Positions 34,001 to 45,318 of a DNA stretch of 64,000 nucleotides are shown one piece after another. The notes below the pieces were generated by a model. That model saw only the letters and a program-made list of their open reading frames with translations, was not told the origin of the DNA and ran no database searches. The stretch spans positions 1 through 64,000 of the forward strand of contig JAFREE010000110.1 of NCBI GenBank assembly GCA_019400425.1, read 5' to 3'. The first letter of the stretch is position 1. Every line of letters begins with the position of its first letter. The stretch is from Hymenochaete sp. R1. Lineage: Eukaryota; Basidiomycota; Agaricomycetes; Hymenochaetales; Hymenochaetaceae. Both the position numbers and the translations under genes were made by a program.

Positions 34001-36135
34001 AACACCTCCTGCATCCAGTGCTCCGCCCCGCGTCCTCCCAACGCCTCCCAAGCGCACACGAACCAGCAAAACGGGATGCACCAGAGCCAGAGAGGTCCGA
34101 ACGTGATGTCCCCCCGATTCGCAGCGCAAAATTCGCGTCACGCCTCGATGCCCGCTCCGGTCTCGCACTCACACTCGCACGCTCACACCTCTACGCCCGC
34201 GTCCGTATCCAAGCACGCAGGCTTGGCTCTCGCTGACCCTCAGCAGAACTATCAGTACCAACAGCACGTCGCGTTCCTTCAGCACTTCCAGCAAGCGCAA
34301 AATGCCTCGCGTCCGTCTTCGTCCGTGTCCGTGTCCGGTGGTGCGGGAGCTGTGACCCAACCCCAATCTCAACAGCACCAACACCAGCATCAGCATCAGC
34401 AGGCGGCTCAGCCCGCGCTTCCGCCTCATCTCGCGCACCTTTCGCTGATGAGCAGCTTGCACACGCAGCAGGGCGCGAACGCGGTTCTGACGCCTTCGGG
34501 GCGCACGCTTGCGGGTCCGGGGAGCGTGAGGAACATCAGTCCCGATCCGCTTGCGCCGTGTGTGATGTTTTGGCCTGATAACGAGGCTCTGCCGGAGATT
34601 GGACAGGTTAGGCCTAGGGGAGCTGTTGGTATCAACGTGAGTGGTTTCTTCACTTTTTGAGTCGTTTTTTTAAGAAGAAAAATGGCAATTGAACTCGTTC
34701 TGACTGATATACTCCTGGCATTTGGATTTTTGGATTGTAGCAACCTCCGATCATGAACACGGGGAACAAAGGTCCTATCGAGCACCAGCCGGGTGATTGG
34801 GTCTGTGGCAAGTGTGATTACTTGAACTGGAGGAGACGGAGGGTCTGCCAGACTTGTTTCCCGTACGCTGAAGGGAACGGAGACTCGGTCAGTGCTGCGC
34901 AGCACGCGGAGAGGATCGCGTACGTCGTCGCCGTGTTGACGACTTTGCACGGGCCTGGAGCGACGTCGAACGGTGGGAATGTGAATGGAAGTTCCAACAG
35001 CAATGCGGGAGTCTTACCGGGAAGAATGCGTAGCCCCCTTGTTTTGCCGCCGCCCATGTCATCTGCGTCATCCACGGCGTCGTCCTCGTCTGTACACTCG
35101 CACCCGGAAGTCATTGCCCAGAACCAAGCGCATTTGGGCATTTGTTCGTCTTCGTCTGGTGAGGGCAATATCGTTTATCAGACCCCGCCGAGTCCTGCGA
35201 GCTACGCGCCACCTTCGTCCGCTCCTGCTGGTTTTGCCCGCTTTTATCAACAGCAGCAGCCTCAAGCACACGGACGCGGACAAGCCCAGGCCCAAGCACA
35301 GGCGTCCATCCGACCTCCACTCTCGCTCTCCAGTGCCCTCGCTGCAGCCGTCCAGAACCAAAACCTCATGAATCAAGGCCAGCTCGCCTCAGCGGGCTTA
35401 CTAAGCCCTTCCCCACTCCTTCCTTCGTTCCTCAAGAACGACACGACGTCCCCACTCTCAGCTTTCCCCCACCAGCATCATCAGCAGAATCAATTCTCGA
35501 TGGCGAGTGCGTTTGAGGCGATGAGTTTGGGTACCCGCTCGGGCTCGGGGTCTGGGTCTGGGTTGGGCGAGGCGTCGGCGTCGGCGTCGAGGAAGAGTTC
35601 GATGGACTCGAACTCGGTGGTGGGGGTGATGCCTACGACGACTTCGCCTGCGGAATCGAGCCCCGCTTCGTCCGAGTCGTTCCATATTGAGGAACACCAT
35701 AGGGAACGCGAGGCTGGAGGTCCGACTACGAATCCGAACGCGAACTCGCGCACGCGCACCTCAGCCTCAGTCTCGACCGCATCCGCCGACTTTGCCTTCG
35801 GCGTCATCGGGAGCGGGAAGAAGCCGTCCCCTCCTGCATCGCGCAGTGCCAGCTTGGGGGCAGCGCGCATGAACCAACATGCCAAGATCACCGCCGGTAA
35901 CGCTAACGGGTCGTCGTTCTATGGACTTCCGGCGTACGCCTCTGGGTACGGATCTGGGTCCGGGTCTGGGTCTGACTCGGCGGGGTCGGGGAGCACGTCG
36001 AGTTTGACGCTTGTTTCGGGGCCGTCTGCGGGGACGGGGGCGGGCGTGGGTGTGGGTGTGGGTGGTGCGAACGGACAAAACGGCGGGAATAGCGCGAGTA
36101 TTTGGAGCTTGGGGTGTGAGGGGAAGGCGTGGTGA
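28097..36135 (+). CDS. low-complexity protein with two RanBP2-type zinc fingers (Nrp1-like), 1317 aa
   Basis: Five exons (28097-29341, 30612-31249, 32636-32671, 33997-34636 and 34741-36135) give 1317 residues; all junctions are GT-AG and in frame. Residues 1-415 are Ser/Thr/Asn/Gln/His rich. Exon 2 is acidic, then Gln rich (a CAG-type run near 31083-31140). Exon 2 ends GDW and exon 3 adds ICAAPACAAHNFG. Exon 4 begins RNTSCIQCSAPR, together forming finger 1 (W-x-C, C, N, C-x2-C). Exon 5 holds finger 2 (GDWVCGKCDYLNWRRRRVCQ, then TC) and a Ser/Gly-rich tail. RanBP2 fingers usually bind single-stranded RNA, and the layout recalls fungal Nrp1-type RNA-binding proteins, though no RRM is visible. 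Three introns of 1270, 1386 and 1325 nt are far longer than any neighbour's. An ATG in good context at 33716 could start a shorter form. Confidence 0.8.
31502..31515 (+). repeat. homopolymer run of 14 G inside intron 2 of the RanBP2-finger gene
   Basis: Fourteen G within the 1386-nt intron, just after GGGATGGTA. No function claimed. Confidence 0.9.
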
Positions 36136-37528
36136 GCGAGCTGATGCGAGCTGAGCGTGTTTGAGAGGTGGCCGCGCTGTCGCTTTTATTGAATGTCGGC
36201 GGTGTTGTTGTTGTGGGGAGCGAATGCAAAGAAAAAAAGGAAAGGAAAGGAAGCTTAAGGAAGGAAAAAATGGGGGGTTCGTTATGGAATTTGGAAGCTT
36301 TTTTCGTCCTTGTCATTTTACTTACACCTTTTTTATTTTATTATCCTCTCTCTCTTTCTCTTTCTTATTTAGCCTGTGTACTTTGGGTCTTAGCGATTCG
36401 ATTCGACCTTTTTTTCTCCCTTTCTCTGTTTTCTTCTGATTGACACTCACTCTCATTTTCACTCTCACTCATTGACTTCCTTTTCGTCATGTTTCCATCT
36501 GTGCCCACCACCCCTGCGTTACGATAGTCTATATATAGTTATAGTATACTGTACCTGGAACCGTGTCTGTCGTGTTGAGATTGGTGTTGTGTATGTTGTT
36601 GCTTCAGCTGCTTCCACTGCCGTTGAGAAGCATTTACGGAACGTTTCTTGTCCTCCACTCTCTCCTCTGATTAACATATCCTATTTATTCGTTTTATCTC
36701 CCGTTCCTTTCTTTTTTATTATTGTTTCTTCTCATCTACGTCTTTTTTTCGTTTTTTTCGTGTCTCGAAGTCCTTCAAAGTCCCCCCATTCATCGTAGTC
36801 GTCGTGGATCCGGAAGTCACTTATTTGATCTCATATTCTCCTCTTCATCTCAGCTCATCTCGCTTCACGTCACTCCACTCTCTTTTCTTTTGACTTTCTT
36901 TTCTTTCGTCAAAATCCCGTCTGTTCTTCGTTCAACTCAACTCATATAGCCTCATTTCTTTCGTATATCAGTCATCGGCGTCGTCGTTCTTTTTCATTTG
37001 TCATTTGTCATTTGTCGTAGTATACCTTGAAACTCGAAACTCGATTTCTTAAGCTTGAAGTATGAAAGAGATGAAAGGAAGCTTGGGTGGTGCATTGTAC
37101 CAAAAATATATTCGTTACCGCCAGTTTGTTGCGCATGTGCCGAGAAGAAAGAAAAGGGGAAATGTGTGAGTAGTAGTTGTAATGCCCTCTTTTGATGAGT
37201 TGATGATCTTTTCAATTTGGTTCGACTAGTGGATGTAAACTTAAACCGAGTCTACAACAGCAGCATCGACTCATTCTCTCCCCCCCGTGCACGCATCGGT
37301 TTGGGTTCTCGGTTCTTGCTTACGAGATTTGGTCCGGTGAAGTCAGGGACCTTTGGAGTTTGAAAGACAACGAGCGCATTGAATTTCGCATGCAAGCGGC
37401 AAATTTTGTGCATTTTATGAAGGCACCCCATGGATCGTACCATATTCAAAGTTTCATATGAATACATATGCACGGAACTACTTCATAATATGAACGTGAA
37501 ACATTAGCTGCAAGGCCTTACTCGGATG
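36136..37528. other. 3' region between convergent genes
   Basis: 1.4 kb between the convergent ends of the RanBP2-finger gene and the coiled-coil gene. It is T-rich and pyrimidine-rich (36300-37000) with no domain-bearing frame. Most is probably the long 3' UTR of the finger gene. Confidence 0.45.
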
Positions 37529-38910
37529 CTAGACCATTGATTGTGAAGCCATCGCCTGCCTTTTCTTGCGTGAATCCTCAGAGCGAGGGGGAGTCGATCC
37601 GGCTTGACGCTTCCGAGATGAGCCAGTCCCAGTGCTCTCCACTTCCACACTATAGTGGAGCACGACACGAGCTCCCTGACCACCGTACGCGCGTAAGCCA
37701 TCTTCCAATTCCTGGATCTTATCCTCAATCGCCTTGTATTGTATGTCCACCTCATGCACGTCCTCCTCCCGGAGCTTCTTCTTTAATTCAAAACCGTCGC
37801 GAAAGTCGCCCATGTAAATGTCCTTCGCATCGGTCGCCTGGAACCGGAGTGTGTTCATGTGTTCTTCGCGAAGCTTGTCCCTGGATTGCCAACGTCGGTC
37901 AGTCAACTTCTTCATCTCCTTTAACTCATCGCGCGTCGCCGTGGATGTGCGTTCCTTGACTCCCTTCATAGACATACTCTTATGCGCCTCTTTGATAGCT
38001 TTGCGTTGTTGGGAGAGTAACTCGGGGTCTAATGCCGCAAAGTACTCGTGATCCCGAGTGAAATCGCGGAGAGCATCGATCTCTTTTTGGACGTAGGTTT
38101 CCTTAAACTCGTAGCATTCGCGTTGGAGGATTTGTTTGCGGGCGTCGAAGACGTGTTTGCGGCGCTCGACGCTCTCGAGCTCTTGCCACCTATGGAGAAC
38201 AACAGCAAGGGCCTCGGCGACATCGGATTGATGTTCGGGATCGTCTTCGATGATTGGAGGTTGAGCATCTTTCAGCTCTCGCTCGTAACAGTCAACAGTG
38301 CGCTGGTAGTAAAGGAAAATGAGGGGTTTCAAGAGCACATTCCTATTGGAGTTTGCCGCTTCGCCTAGTGGATCTTTACGCTCAAACCAGAGCTCATCCA
38401 CCAGCTTCGTAAAGTATTCTTCTGCTTGTTGAGCAAAAAGACGCCTAGCGTTTGTCCTCGCCGCAAGGTAAGTAGTCCTAGCATCGCTTAGGTTTTTATC
38501 CTTCTTCTCGTTCTCTTTGTCGATCTTCTCCTGAAGCTCTGAGCCTTCGTATGAAAGGCCCAACTCCAGCTCGTTCCACCGGAATCTCTTCGTCTCGACA
38601 TTAATTCGGTCGGTGTAACGATCGCGCCTGAGTCTGTGATCATATGTTAAAAAGCGTTTCCATGCTTTGACCAGAGCTTGATCTGGGGGAAGTTGGCGAA
38701 TCTCTTCTGTGACGAATTGATCATCAGGTACCTTCCTGGACACGGACGTCGCACCACTAGTGGCTGAGGCGAGGACAGATGAAGGCTCGGACGCTGAGCC
38801 TGCTGGTGTCTCCTGTTGCGCTACCTTCTTACCTTTCTCTAGAATCAGGAATAATGAGAAATGCAATCGACGGGCCAGGGACAGGACTCACCAGATCCTT
38901 TGAGTGACAT
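37529..38910 (-). CDS. coiled-coil protein, paralogue of the gene at 20681 (442 aa)
   Basis: Two exons (38892-38910 and 37529-38838) give 442 residues. The first exon encodes only MSLKGS plus one base; the second continues EKGKKVAQQETPAGSASEPS. After the conserved N-terminal block (VTEEIRQLPPDQALVKAWKR, then FLTYDHRLRRDRYTDR) comes a ~300-residue charged helical region. The C-terminal tail is basic and Ser/Gln rich (SSRKRQAGSTPP ... KKRQAMASQSMV). No catalytic motif. It shares blocks with the protein at 20681-21964, and its two ends with the truncated copy at 39459-39795. Role unknown; the basic tail would suit a nuclear protein. Confidence 0.75.
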
Positions 38911-39458
38911 CGCTATGCAAAGGCTTCTAAAGTGAGGGAGGAAAAGAGAGATGTGGACGAACAGAGAAGAACGCAGGCCTGCCGCTTTGAGCGATAGGAC
39001 ATATGGCATTCGATGAAGTTCAAGTTGAGGGTGCAAACCAGCTTTGCCTTGCAGCAATTCTTTGCACTTCGATAGCTGAGCAACATCTGCGCGCATACGC
39101 ACCAACGACGGGCCCTGGCAGTCATCTCCCGGACCGTAGCGTTCCCTTCCCTTCCCTTCTTCTTCCGTCTGGAAAGCAAGCAGAGACGTCGGTAGAAGAG
39201 AAGAATTGCAAAGCCGACCCAACAATGGCAAATCTCTACGTGAAGCTTCTCCCATCCTGGACTTGAGGTTGGCAAAGTAAAAGTGAATAAGAGAAAGCAC
39301 TATTGATTACACACGAGCAGCGCTCACCGGAGGGTGGAGTTTATTTATAAAATAAAAGAAGAGAAAAAGAGGGTGGAGGAGGACGTGTAAGTAAATGACT
39401 TCTTGTGGAATGGTTTATTCTTTGTATCTTGAGGTCTTTCATGATCAGAATAGCACTG

Positions 39459-39795
39459 TTATACCGTCTTCTTCCTCTTGCTAGTCCCACTTGAAAGTCC
39501 AGCCTGACGTTTCTGCCTTGATGGATGTCGGGTGCTTTGTGGGACTTGGCGAGGGCTTTCCTTGAGGGAAGTTTGCTTATTTCGGCGGTGAGATACTCGT
39601 ACTGATGTCCAGACTTGGTGGGAGACGCATCCAAGCGATCGCTGGAAGCAAAGGAATGCCCCTCAGATGCGGGGTCTGAGGGCGTATCTTGCTGAGTCGC
39701 TTTCTTCTCTTTTTCTACATTTCAAACACAATTGAGCGTCGCGGCTCAAGATGATCTTCGAGTTGAGAAGACTCACAGGATCCTTTGAGTGTCAT
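39459..39795 (-). pseudogene. internally deleted tandem copy of the 37529 coiled-coil gene
   Basis: The start repeats the neighbour's two-exon arrangement: MTLKGS, then an intron (GTGAGT at 39776, acceptor near 39717), then EKEKKATQQDTPSDPASEG and later YEYLTAEISKLPSRKALAKS, matching VTEEIRQLPPDQALVKAW of the full gene. Immediately after that point the sequence jumps, in a different frame, to QKRQAGLSSGTSKRKKTV and a stop at 39459-39461. That matches the neighbour's C-terminal RKRQAGSTPP tail. About 1 kb of coding sequence is therefore missing between the two ends, and the frame is broken at the junction. It most likely arose as a tandem duplicate that then lost its middle. Confidence 0.75.
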
Positions 39796-40485
39796 TGCTC
39801 GGTGGGAATCCTTGAAGATGAAAGATGAGGGAGAAAGGGGGTATTTATAGAAGTACACATTGCTTCCGTTGTGAGTGGATCGGCTACATAAACGTAAACT
39901 TCAAATGTGCAAAGATCGATAATTGGTGACTTCGCACCTTGCGTGAATACCCACACTGAACTACATCGAGGCTTGTGCAAACTTCACCCTCTCCTTGCCC
40001 ACTTGAAAGCAAGAATTCGCCGCATTGGCCGGGAAAAACAGGAGAGTCGAAGCAAAGGTAGAGGTCATCGTTGGACCAGATCTCAGTTGCCATCCGAGCA
40101 GAATCAATTGTTTAGTTTGTAACGTGCTTCAAGAGAATATACCGGTGAATCTGACTCATTATGTCCGTCAGCGTTAGCGGAGGGAAGTTATCAATATTCT
40201 GAACTACTCACAATAGCAAAGAAGAGTCGACCACCGATTGAAAGACAACAAACGCGAAGTTCCTTGTTAGACGCGTTTTCATAATCATATGCAAGTATTA
40301 ATGGCAATTGAATAGTACTGTGAGTGAATACTTTTCTCTAACACATCGATCTCATCGCTTTATTCTACCGAAAGGGCCCAAATGAGAGAAAATGTATCTA
40401 AATCTACCATCTTGCGCGTAAAAGTCGTTTTGTGGGGCATCCATGATTCATGAAGCTAAGGGTGAGGGTTTTGTGATGCGACGTT
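39796..40485. other. spacer, nothing recognised
   Basis: Upstream sequence of the truncated copy followed by the 3' flank of the OPI3 gene. No frame with a domain. Confidence 0.4.
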
Positions 40486-41444
40486 TCAGAGATCTTTCTT
40501 GTGCTCAACGGCAGCGCCATTCGAGCTACGCTTCGAGTAAATCATCGACGTGAACGGTCTGTTTCGCCAAGTCATGTACAATCAAAATGAAAGAAGATTG
40601 TCAGTTCATTACAAGCGATTACTGATAATGAAAGTGGAGATGAACGCACCCTTCGAATTTGAGCGCGATCGTGTAACAAATATGTACGAAAAGCGTGATG
40701 AGCAGACCCGCGGGCTTCTCGTACCAAAGCGCCGTCGCTAGGAAACACATCGTGCTGCCTATGTACATAGGGTTCTCGACAACGTTGAACGGGAATCCTT
40801 CTACGCGGTGATCCATCCTAAACAACAAGACCATCAGTAACACAATCACATACAAAAAATCATTGAACTCAGAAAAAAAGCGCGTAGAAACACTCACAAA
40901 ATGCCAAAATAATCGCCCAAAAAGGTACCCGTGATCCCCAAAGCCCAAGTCGACGTGAGCACGAATGTCTGACCGATGATGAACAAGCTGACGGGGACGA
41001 TAACCTGGAGGTTTGCCAGCGGGTAGTCCGGCGTGAGGGCATCATTAGGGAGGATGGGTACTGTCGCTTGCTCCGAGAGGGCTTTGTGGTACCTAACGTG
41101 TTTTATACAGAGGATGAGATTGGTGCAGCGCGTAAGAAGAGGTGAGGGAGAAAAGGAGAAAAAGTGCGTACAGCGAGTCTCGAAGGATCCCGAACGAGAA
41201 GATCATCAAGGCGAGGAAGTAGCAGCCCGCTCTTGGGCTCCCGCCAAAGAGCTTCGTGATTGTCTTGTTGCGGTATTCTGCAAAGAGCAAATTCGTCATA
41301 AGGTCGTCGGGCACAGGGTGTAACATATGGTGCAAACCCACCATTTTGAGCGACGATGTTCCATGCGAGCGGGTTGAATGTGATAGAGGCCAGGGAGATG
41401 AGGAACGAGGGTTTGGAGACGTCGACGAAGTCCGTGAGCTGCAT
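40486..41444 (-). CDS. opi3: phospholipid N-methyltransferase OPI3/PEMT
   Basis: Five exons (41342-41444, 41172-41277, 40898-41092, 40650-40817 and 40486-40558) give 214 residues. Conserved blocks are FNPLAWNIVAQNEYRNKTIT, LTKLFGG-like KLFGGSPRAGCYFLALMIFS, GDYFGILMDHRVEGFPFNVV, ENPMYIGSTMCFLATALWYE and a C-terminal KFEGPFTSMIYSKR. Four hydrophobic segments fit an ER membrane enzyme. It performs the last methylation steps from phosphatidylethanolamine derivatives to phosphatidylcholine using S-adenosylmethionine. The GxG-like VENPMYIGS and the acidic EGPF segment match the family's cofactor-binding motifs. Confidence 0.92.
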
Positions 41445-41864
41445 CCTTATGTAGAGTGTACAACAGGTTGGGAGGAGATGAAGTTGAAGAAGGTGATGGT
41501 CGATGAAAAAGAGAGCTCGGGAGGAAAGGACACGTCCTCAGCTAGTGGTTTGAAGCTGCTGGACGCGGACGCGGGATGGGATTTGACGTCAAAAATTATC
41601 ATCTTGGCCATGACCATGACTGCCAGGGTCATCTTCACCGGCTCAATCACAGTTTAGAAATTGCTTCACTTCTAAATTTTTTCAACTTCAAGACAGCAGT
41701 ATTCAAGGCTCGTTGACGAATCAAAGTACAGAATAGGATCGATTCTCTCTCTCTCCTTCGACTGCTACACCAGAAGAAGAAAAAATCATACAGCGAACAG
41801 ACATACAACAACAGTCAGTACAGGGTACAATGGCATGCGCTTCCTTTTTTTCTACGTGAAAACT
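41445..41864. other. region between OPI3 start and eEF1B-gamma end
   Basis: 420 bp with no supported gene. A 67-codon minus frame at 41447-41650 (hydrophobic start, then Ser rich) ends just before the OPI3 start and is probably leader sequence. It should contain the OPI3 promoter. Confidence 0.4.
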
Positions 41865-43590
41865 CTACTTGAACTAGGGGACAAGAGCCAGTCAGCATCC
41901 TCTTCGCTGCATATCAAACAAAAAGGTATGAACACTTACGTTCTTTCCATCCACCCACTTCTTACCGTCCACCACCAAGTCCCACGCCAGCGCATCCTCA
42001 AAGAACGTCTTCTCCTCCGCCTTCTCCAAGTCCAACTTCTTGAACGCGTATGACTCCCAGTCCGGCGCTACAGATACGACGGGTTCAGCTTCCTGCCCGC
42101 GTAAGATCAACACGCCCGTGATGATCGAGTTGTTGGTCTCGCCGAGCACGCCGACCGAGCCGAAGAGGTACTTGCGCGATGCCTCGAGACGGTTGAAGAA
42201 GCCGCCAATTTGGTTGGAGGACATGAACGTCTGCGTGAGCTCGTCGGGGTACTTGAAGTCGACTCGCCAGATCGAGAAGCCATCCTTATCGAATCTAATC
42301 AATGGGACCACGAAATGGATTGTTAGACTTTTAGCCGCTTCTATGAACGCGTCCGAGATATAACGTACTTCTCATAGAACCATTCGATCGCGCCTCCTGG
42401 ACCTTTGGTGTCCATGTTGGAGTATGCGCGCTTCCAGTCCTCAAGGTTGAACGTCGATTTCGGGAGCGAGTCAAGAGGATTCTTCGCCTTGGGCTCCTCG
42501 ATCACTTTCTCCTCGTCATCATCATCGTCCTCGGCAGCTGCAGCCTTCTTCGCCTTTGGTGCCTGGGGGGGTTTAGGTGGCGCCTCCTTCTTCTCCTTGG
42601 GCGGCGGTACGAACGCAAGCGGCTTTTCGGTGTACTCAATTGTGCCGTAGATATCCTTCACAGCTGGTTGATTGATAATTGTCTCGAGATGGCGAACGAC
42701 GTGCGGGAGCTCCTTGCGCAGTTCGGCGTCGAGATTGATTGTGACTGCGCGCGAAATGATGTTTGCGACGACGAAGTCAGCGATGGTGATGCGCTCGCCG
42801 ACGAGGAAAGTACGAGTCGCGAGATGAGCATTAAGGGTTCTATAGGCACGGACGGCGCGCGCGGCCATATCTTGGTGGATCTAATGGTATTCGTCAGAAC
42901 ACCTTCATACTGTAGAGTTGACGATATTACTCACAGGCTTGTTATAAGGGGTGATGTAACCTTTGCAGAGTAAGAAGGATATGGTGAGATATGGACCGAT
43001 TTCGGTGCCCGCGAAGTAGGACCATTGGTCGATTAGAGCATTTGTCTGGGGAGAGTCGCTGAGGAGTCCGGAGTTGGGGGCGAGCGACGCAACTGTAGGA
43101 AAGTTTAAGCGTCAGGAATGTAAGAGCCGAGAAACGTTTAAAGATGCAAAGATGATCAGAAGGTAGTTGATTTTCGACAAGTCTGATTAAGACAGGGATA
43201 ACTGAAGAAAAATCTCATCACGAGAAGTTCTGTACACAAAACAGCAGTGTTTCGTGCGATAAAGCATGTGCATATAGGAAGGGTAAACACTCACCATAAC
43301 GCGCAATGGCGTATGATTCGGACAAGAGGAAGCCATCCTTCCCCTCAAAGGCTGGAATTTTGCCGTGGGGGAATTTTGACAAGAACTCAGGATTCTTGTT
43401 GTCCACGAAGTGAGTGTAAGATGTTGGGAGATCGAGCTTGAGGCCAGCGTACGCAGCAGCAGCGCGGATCTGTTAGAGATGAGAGGTCTCCAGTCAGGGT
43501 ATGAGCATGATTGATCGATGTGGGGTTCTAACATACGCCTTTAGCGCCAGGGTGTTCTGGGGTCGTCCAGATAGTCCCAATCGACGACAT
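41865..43590 (-). CDS. translation elongation factor 1 gamma (eEF1B-gamma)
   Basis: Six exons (43537-43590, 43295-43469, 42935-43092, 42369-42880, 41940-42294 and 41865-41873) give 420 residues. The N-terminal GST-like domain starts MSSIGTIWTTPEHPGAKGIR and contains KIPAFEGKDGFLLSESYAIA. The GST C-terminal domain contains FLVGERITIADFVVANII. A Pro/Lys/Ala and acidic linker (PPKPPQAPKAKKAAAAEDDD) leads to the conserved C-terminal EF1G domain (STFNLEDWKRAYSNMD, GFSIWRVDFKYPDELTQTFM, NQIGGFFNRL) ending WVDGKNFK. The last exon has only nine coding bases (Phe, Lys, stop); it is needed to recover the family's usual FK ending. The protein is part of the eEF1B nucleotide-exchange complex for eEF1A. 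Confidence 0.95.
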
Positions 43591-45318
43591 TATTGTTAAA
43601 GAGAAAAAGGAGGAGGTGGTGAGGGTAAGAGGGAAAGGGAGAAAAGAATGTTGAACTTTCAATTTTTGAGGTGGTTTAGGGCAACTTATGCGCTTACGTC
43701 AGCGCTCTCTCCCTCTGCTTCTGCCAGCGACGATTCGATTCGAGTCAAGTCAGCTTTGGCTCAGACTTTGACAATCGTCTCACGTTGACTCGAGCTAGTC
43801 ATGATTTTTATTAAAATGCACTGCAACGTCTTTGGGCATGATTCTTATCATTGATAATATGGGCTTACTTGCAAAATTCGTTGAAGCAAGGATAACACTT
43901 GTAATTGATGCGTACCGCGATATTCTCACTCAGATGTTGCGAAATGCTAGTCTTGTTCTCTAGGGCAGAGGGGCTACCCCTCGCTCACATAGCGGTAAGG
44001 TTTACGACTATATCTGTTGGTCAAGCTAACAGCTTCTTGAGCAGCGTCCTCCAAACATACAACTTTCATGGATGCAGCAACGTAGGTCGCGAATGACCAG
44101 AAGACTATCTCCAGTCCTGGTACGGAATCCCAGATCCAACGACGTCAGCACGGGATGCCGAAAGTCTGAGGAAGAATTCGATGAAGTTTTATCACAGTAC
44201 GGGAATCGGACGGCAGTGATCAACCATTTGTATTTGTGTTTGAAGACTGCAAGAGTTTGAACTGTGGGTTTTTTATTATCCGATTTCTCGACTCGTCATT
44301 ACACACGTTCAGTATAGGCACCGCCGGTGGGACATGTCCATATCACCACTGATGTGTCATTTGAACATTTTTGATAGACCGACGTGATGAATCTCTAAAG
44401 ATTTCCCCCACAGTCCATGTCTTTCATTGCTTATCTCAAGCTCCGCCGTCAATTCGTCTGAGAATCACCTTCAATGTCTCGAGAGAGGTCCGTCAGGGCA
44501 CCATCCACGACAAACGCATCCCCGTGGACTCTGAAAATTGCATCGCGACGCACGAAAACCACTTGGTCGAAAAGTCTGTCCCCATAAATACGACCACCGC
44601 GCGCATACGCCTTCTTCGATGAAGTGTAAATGCATCAAGAACGTCGACACCATTCTGTCACATACTCATTGCGCATTGATTAAACCACCGAAAGCTACGA
44701 GACATCCGTTGTTAGCTGCAAGTATATCGGGTCTGGGGCTGTGGGTTCAGACCTGACTTATCCAACCGTATGCGGATACGTATTTGCAAGCTCATAACGG
44801 TACGCATGTCTTCATCGTATCACAGGCTCTGATAGAATTTAGTAGAGATGGTGTGTTCTCCATTTTTAAGTCACATCGTCGGTGCTTTCAGCATTTGCGC
44901 GCACGCAGACGGTTGCGGAAGAAAAATGAATACCATTTTGCTCCCTGAGCTGTGCCGAAGAACAAGGCACGGAAAAGACCATAACATGACTTGAGAGCTC
45001 ATATGGCCAATTGGAACGTCTTGTCTTCCAGCAAGTCATGCGTATATTTCTTCTACGTCACATCAAACCCATCGCCGTCTCTTGCACTTGGATCCCATTC
45101 AAAAGATTGGAAGAGGCGATCACGGAATTAGAGTGTTTAAATGACTGTTCGACCTTTGCAGCGACCCCGGTCCGCTGCTCTGATTTTGTCGCGGTCCCGT
45201 GATTCTCCCGCTGCGGTCTGCATCTGGTCAGACGGTGAAAAGGCGGCGCGGACTTTCACGACACAAGACGCATAAAACGAAAAACCGTCAAAATGACCCC
45301 CGGATCCGAAATGTCACA
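43591..45318. other. 1.7 kb spacer, no confident gene
   Basis: The left end holds the eEF1B-gamma promoter; a CTTACGTCAGC sequence near 43694 resembles a CRE/ATF site. Around 44440-44640 both strands have short open frames with balanced composition, the minus-strand one containing YARGGRIYGDRLFDQVVFVR. That may be a relic of a coding sequence. Nothing could be assigned. Confidence 0.4.

Noticed and set aside
33716..34660. A separate gene starting at 33716
   Set aside because: Not accepted as an independent gene because exon 3 and the sequence from 33997 together form a complete RanBP2 finger. It is kept only as a possible alternative start.
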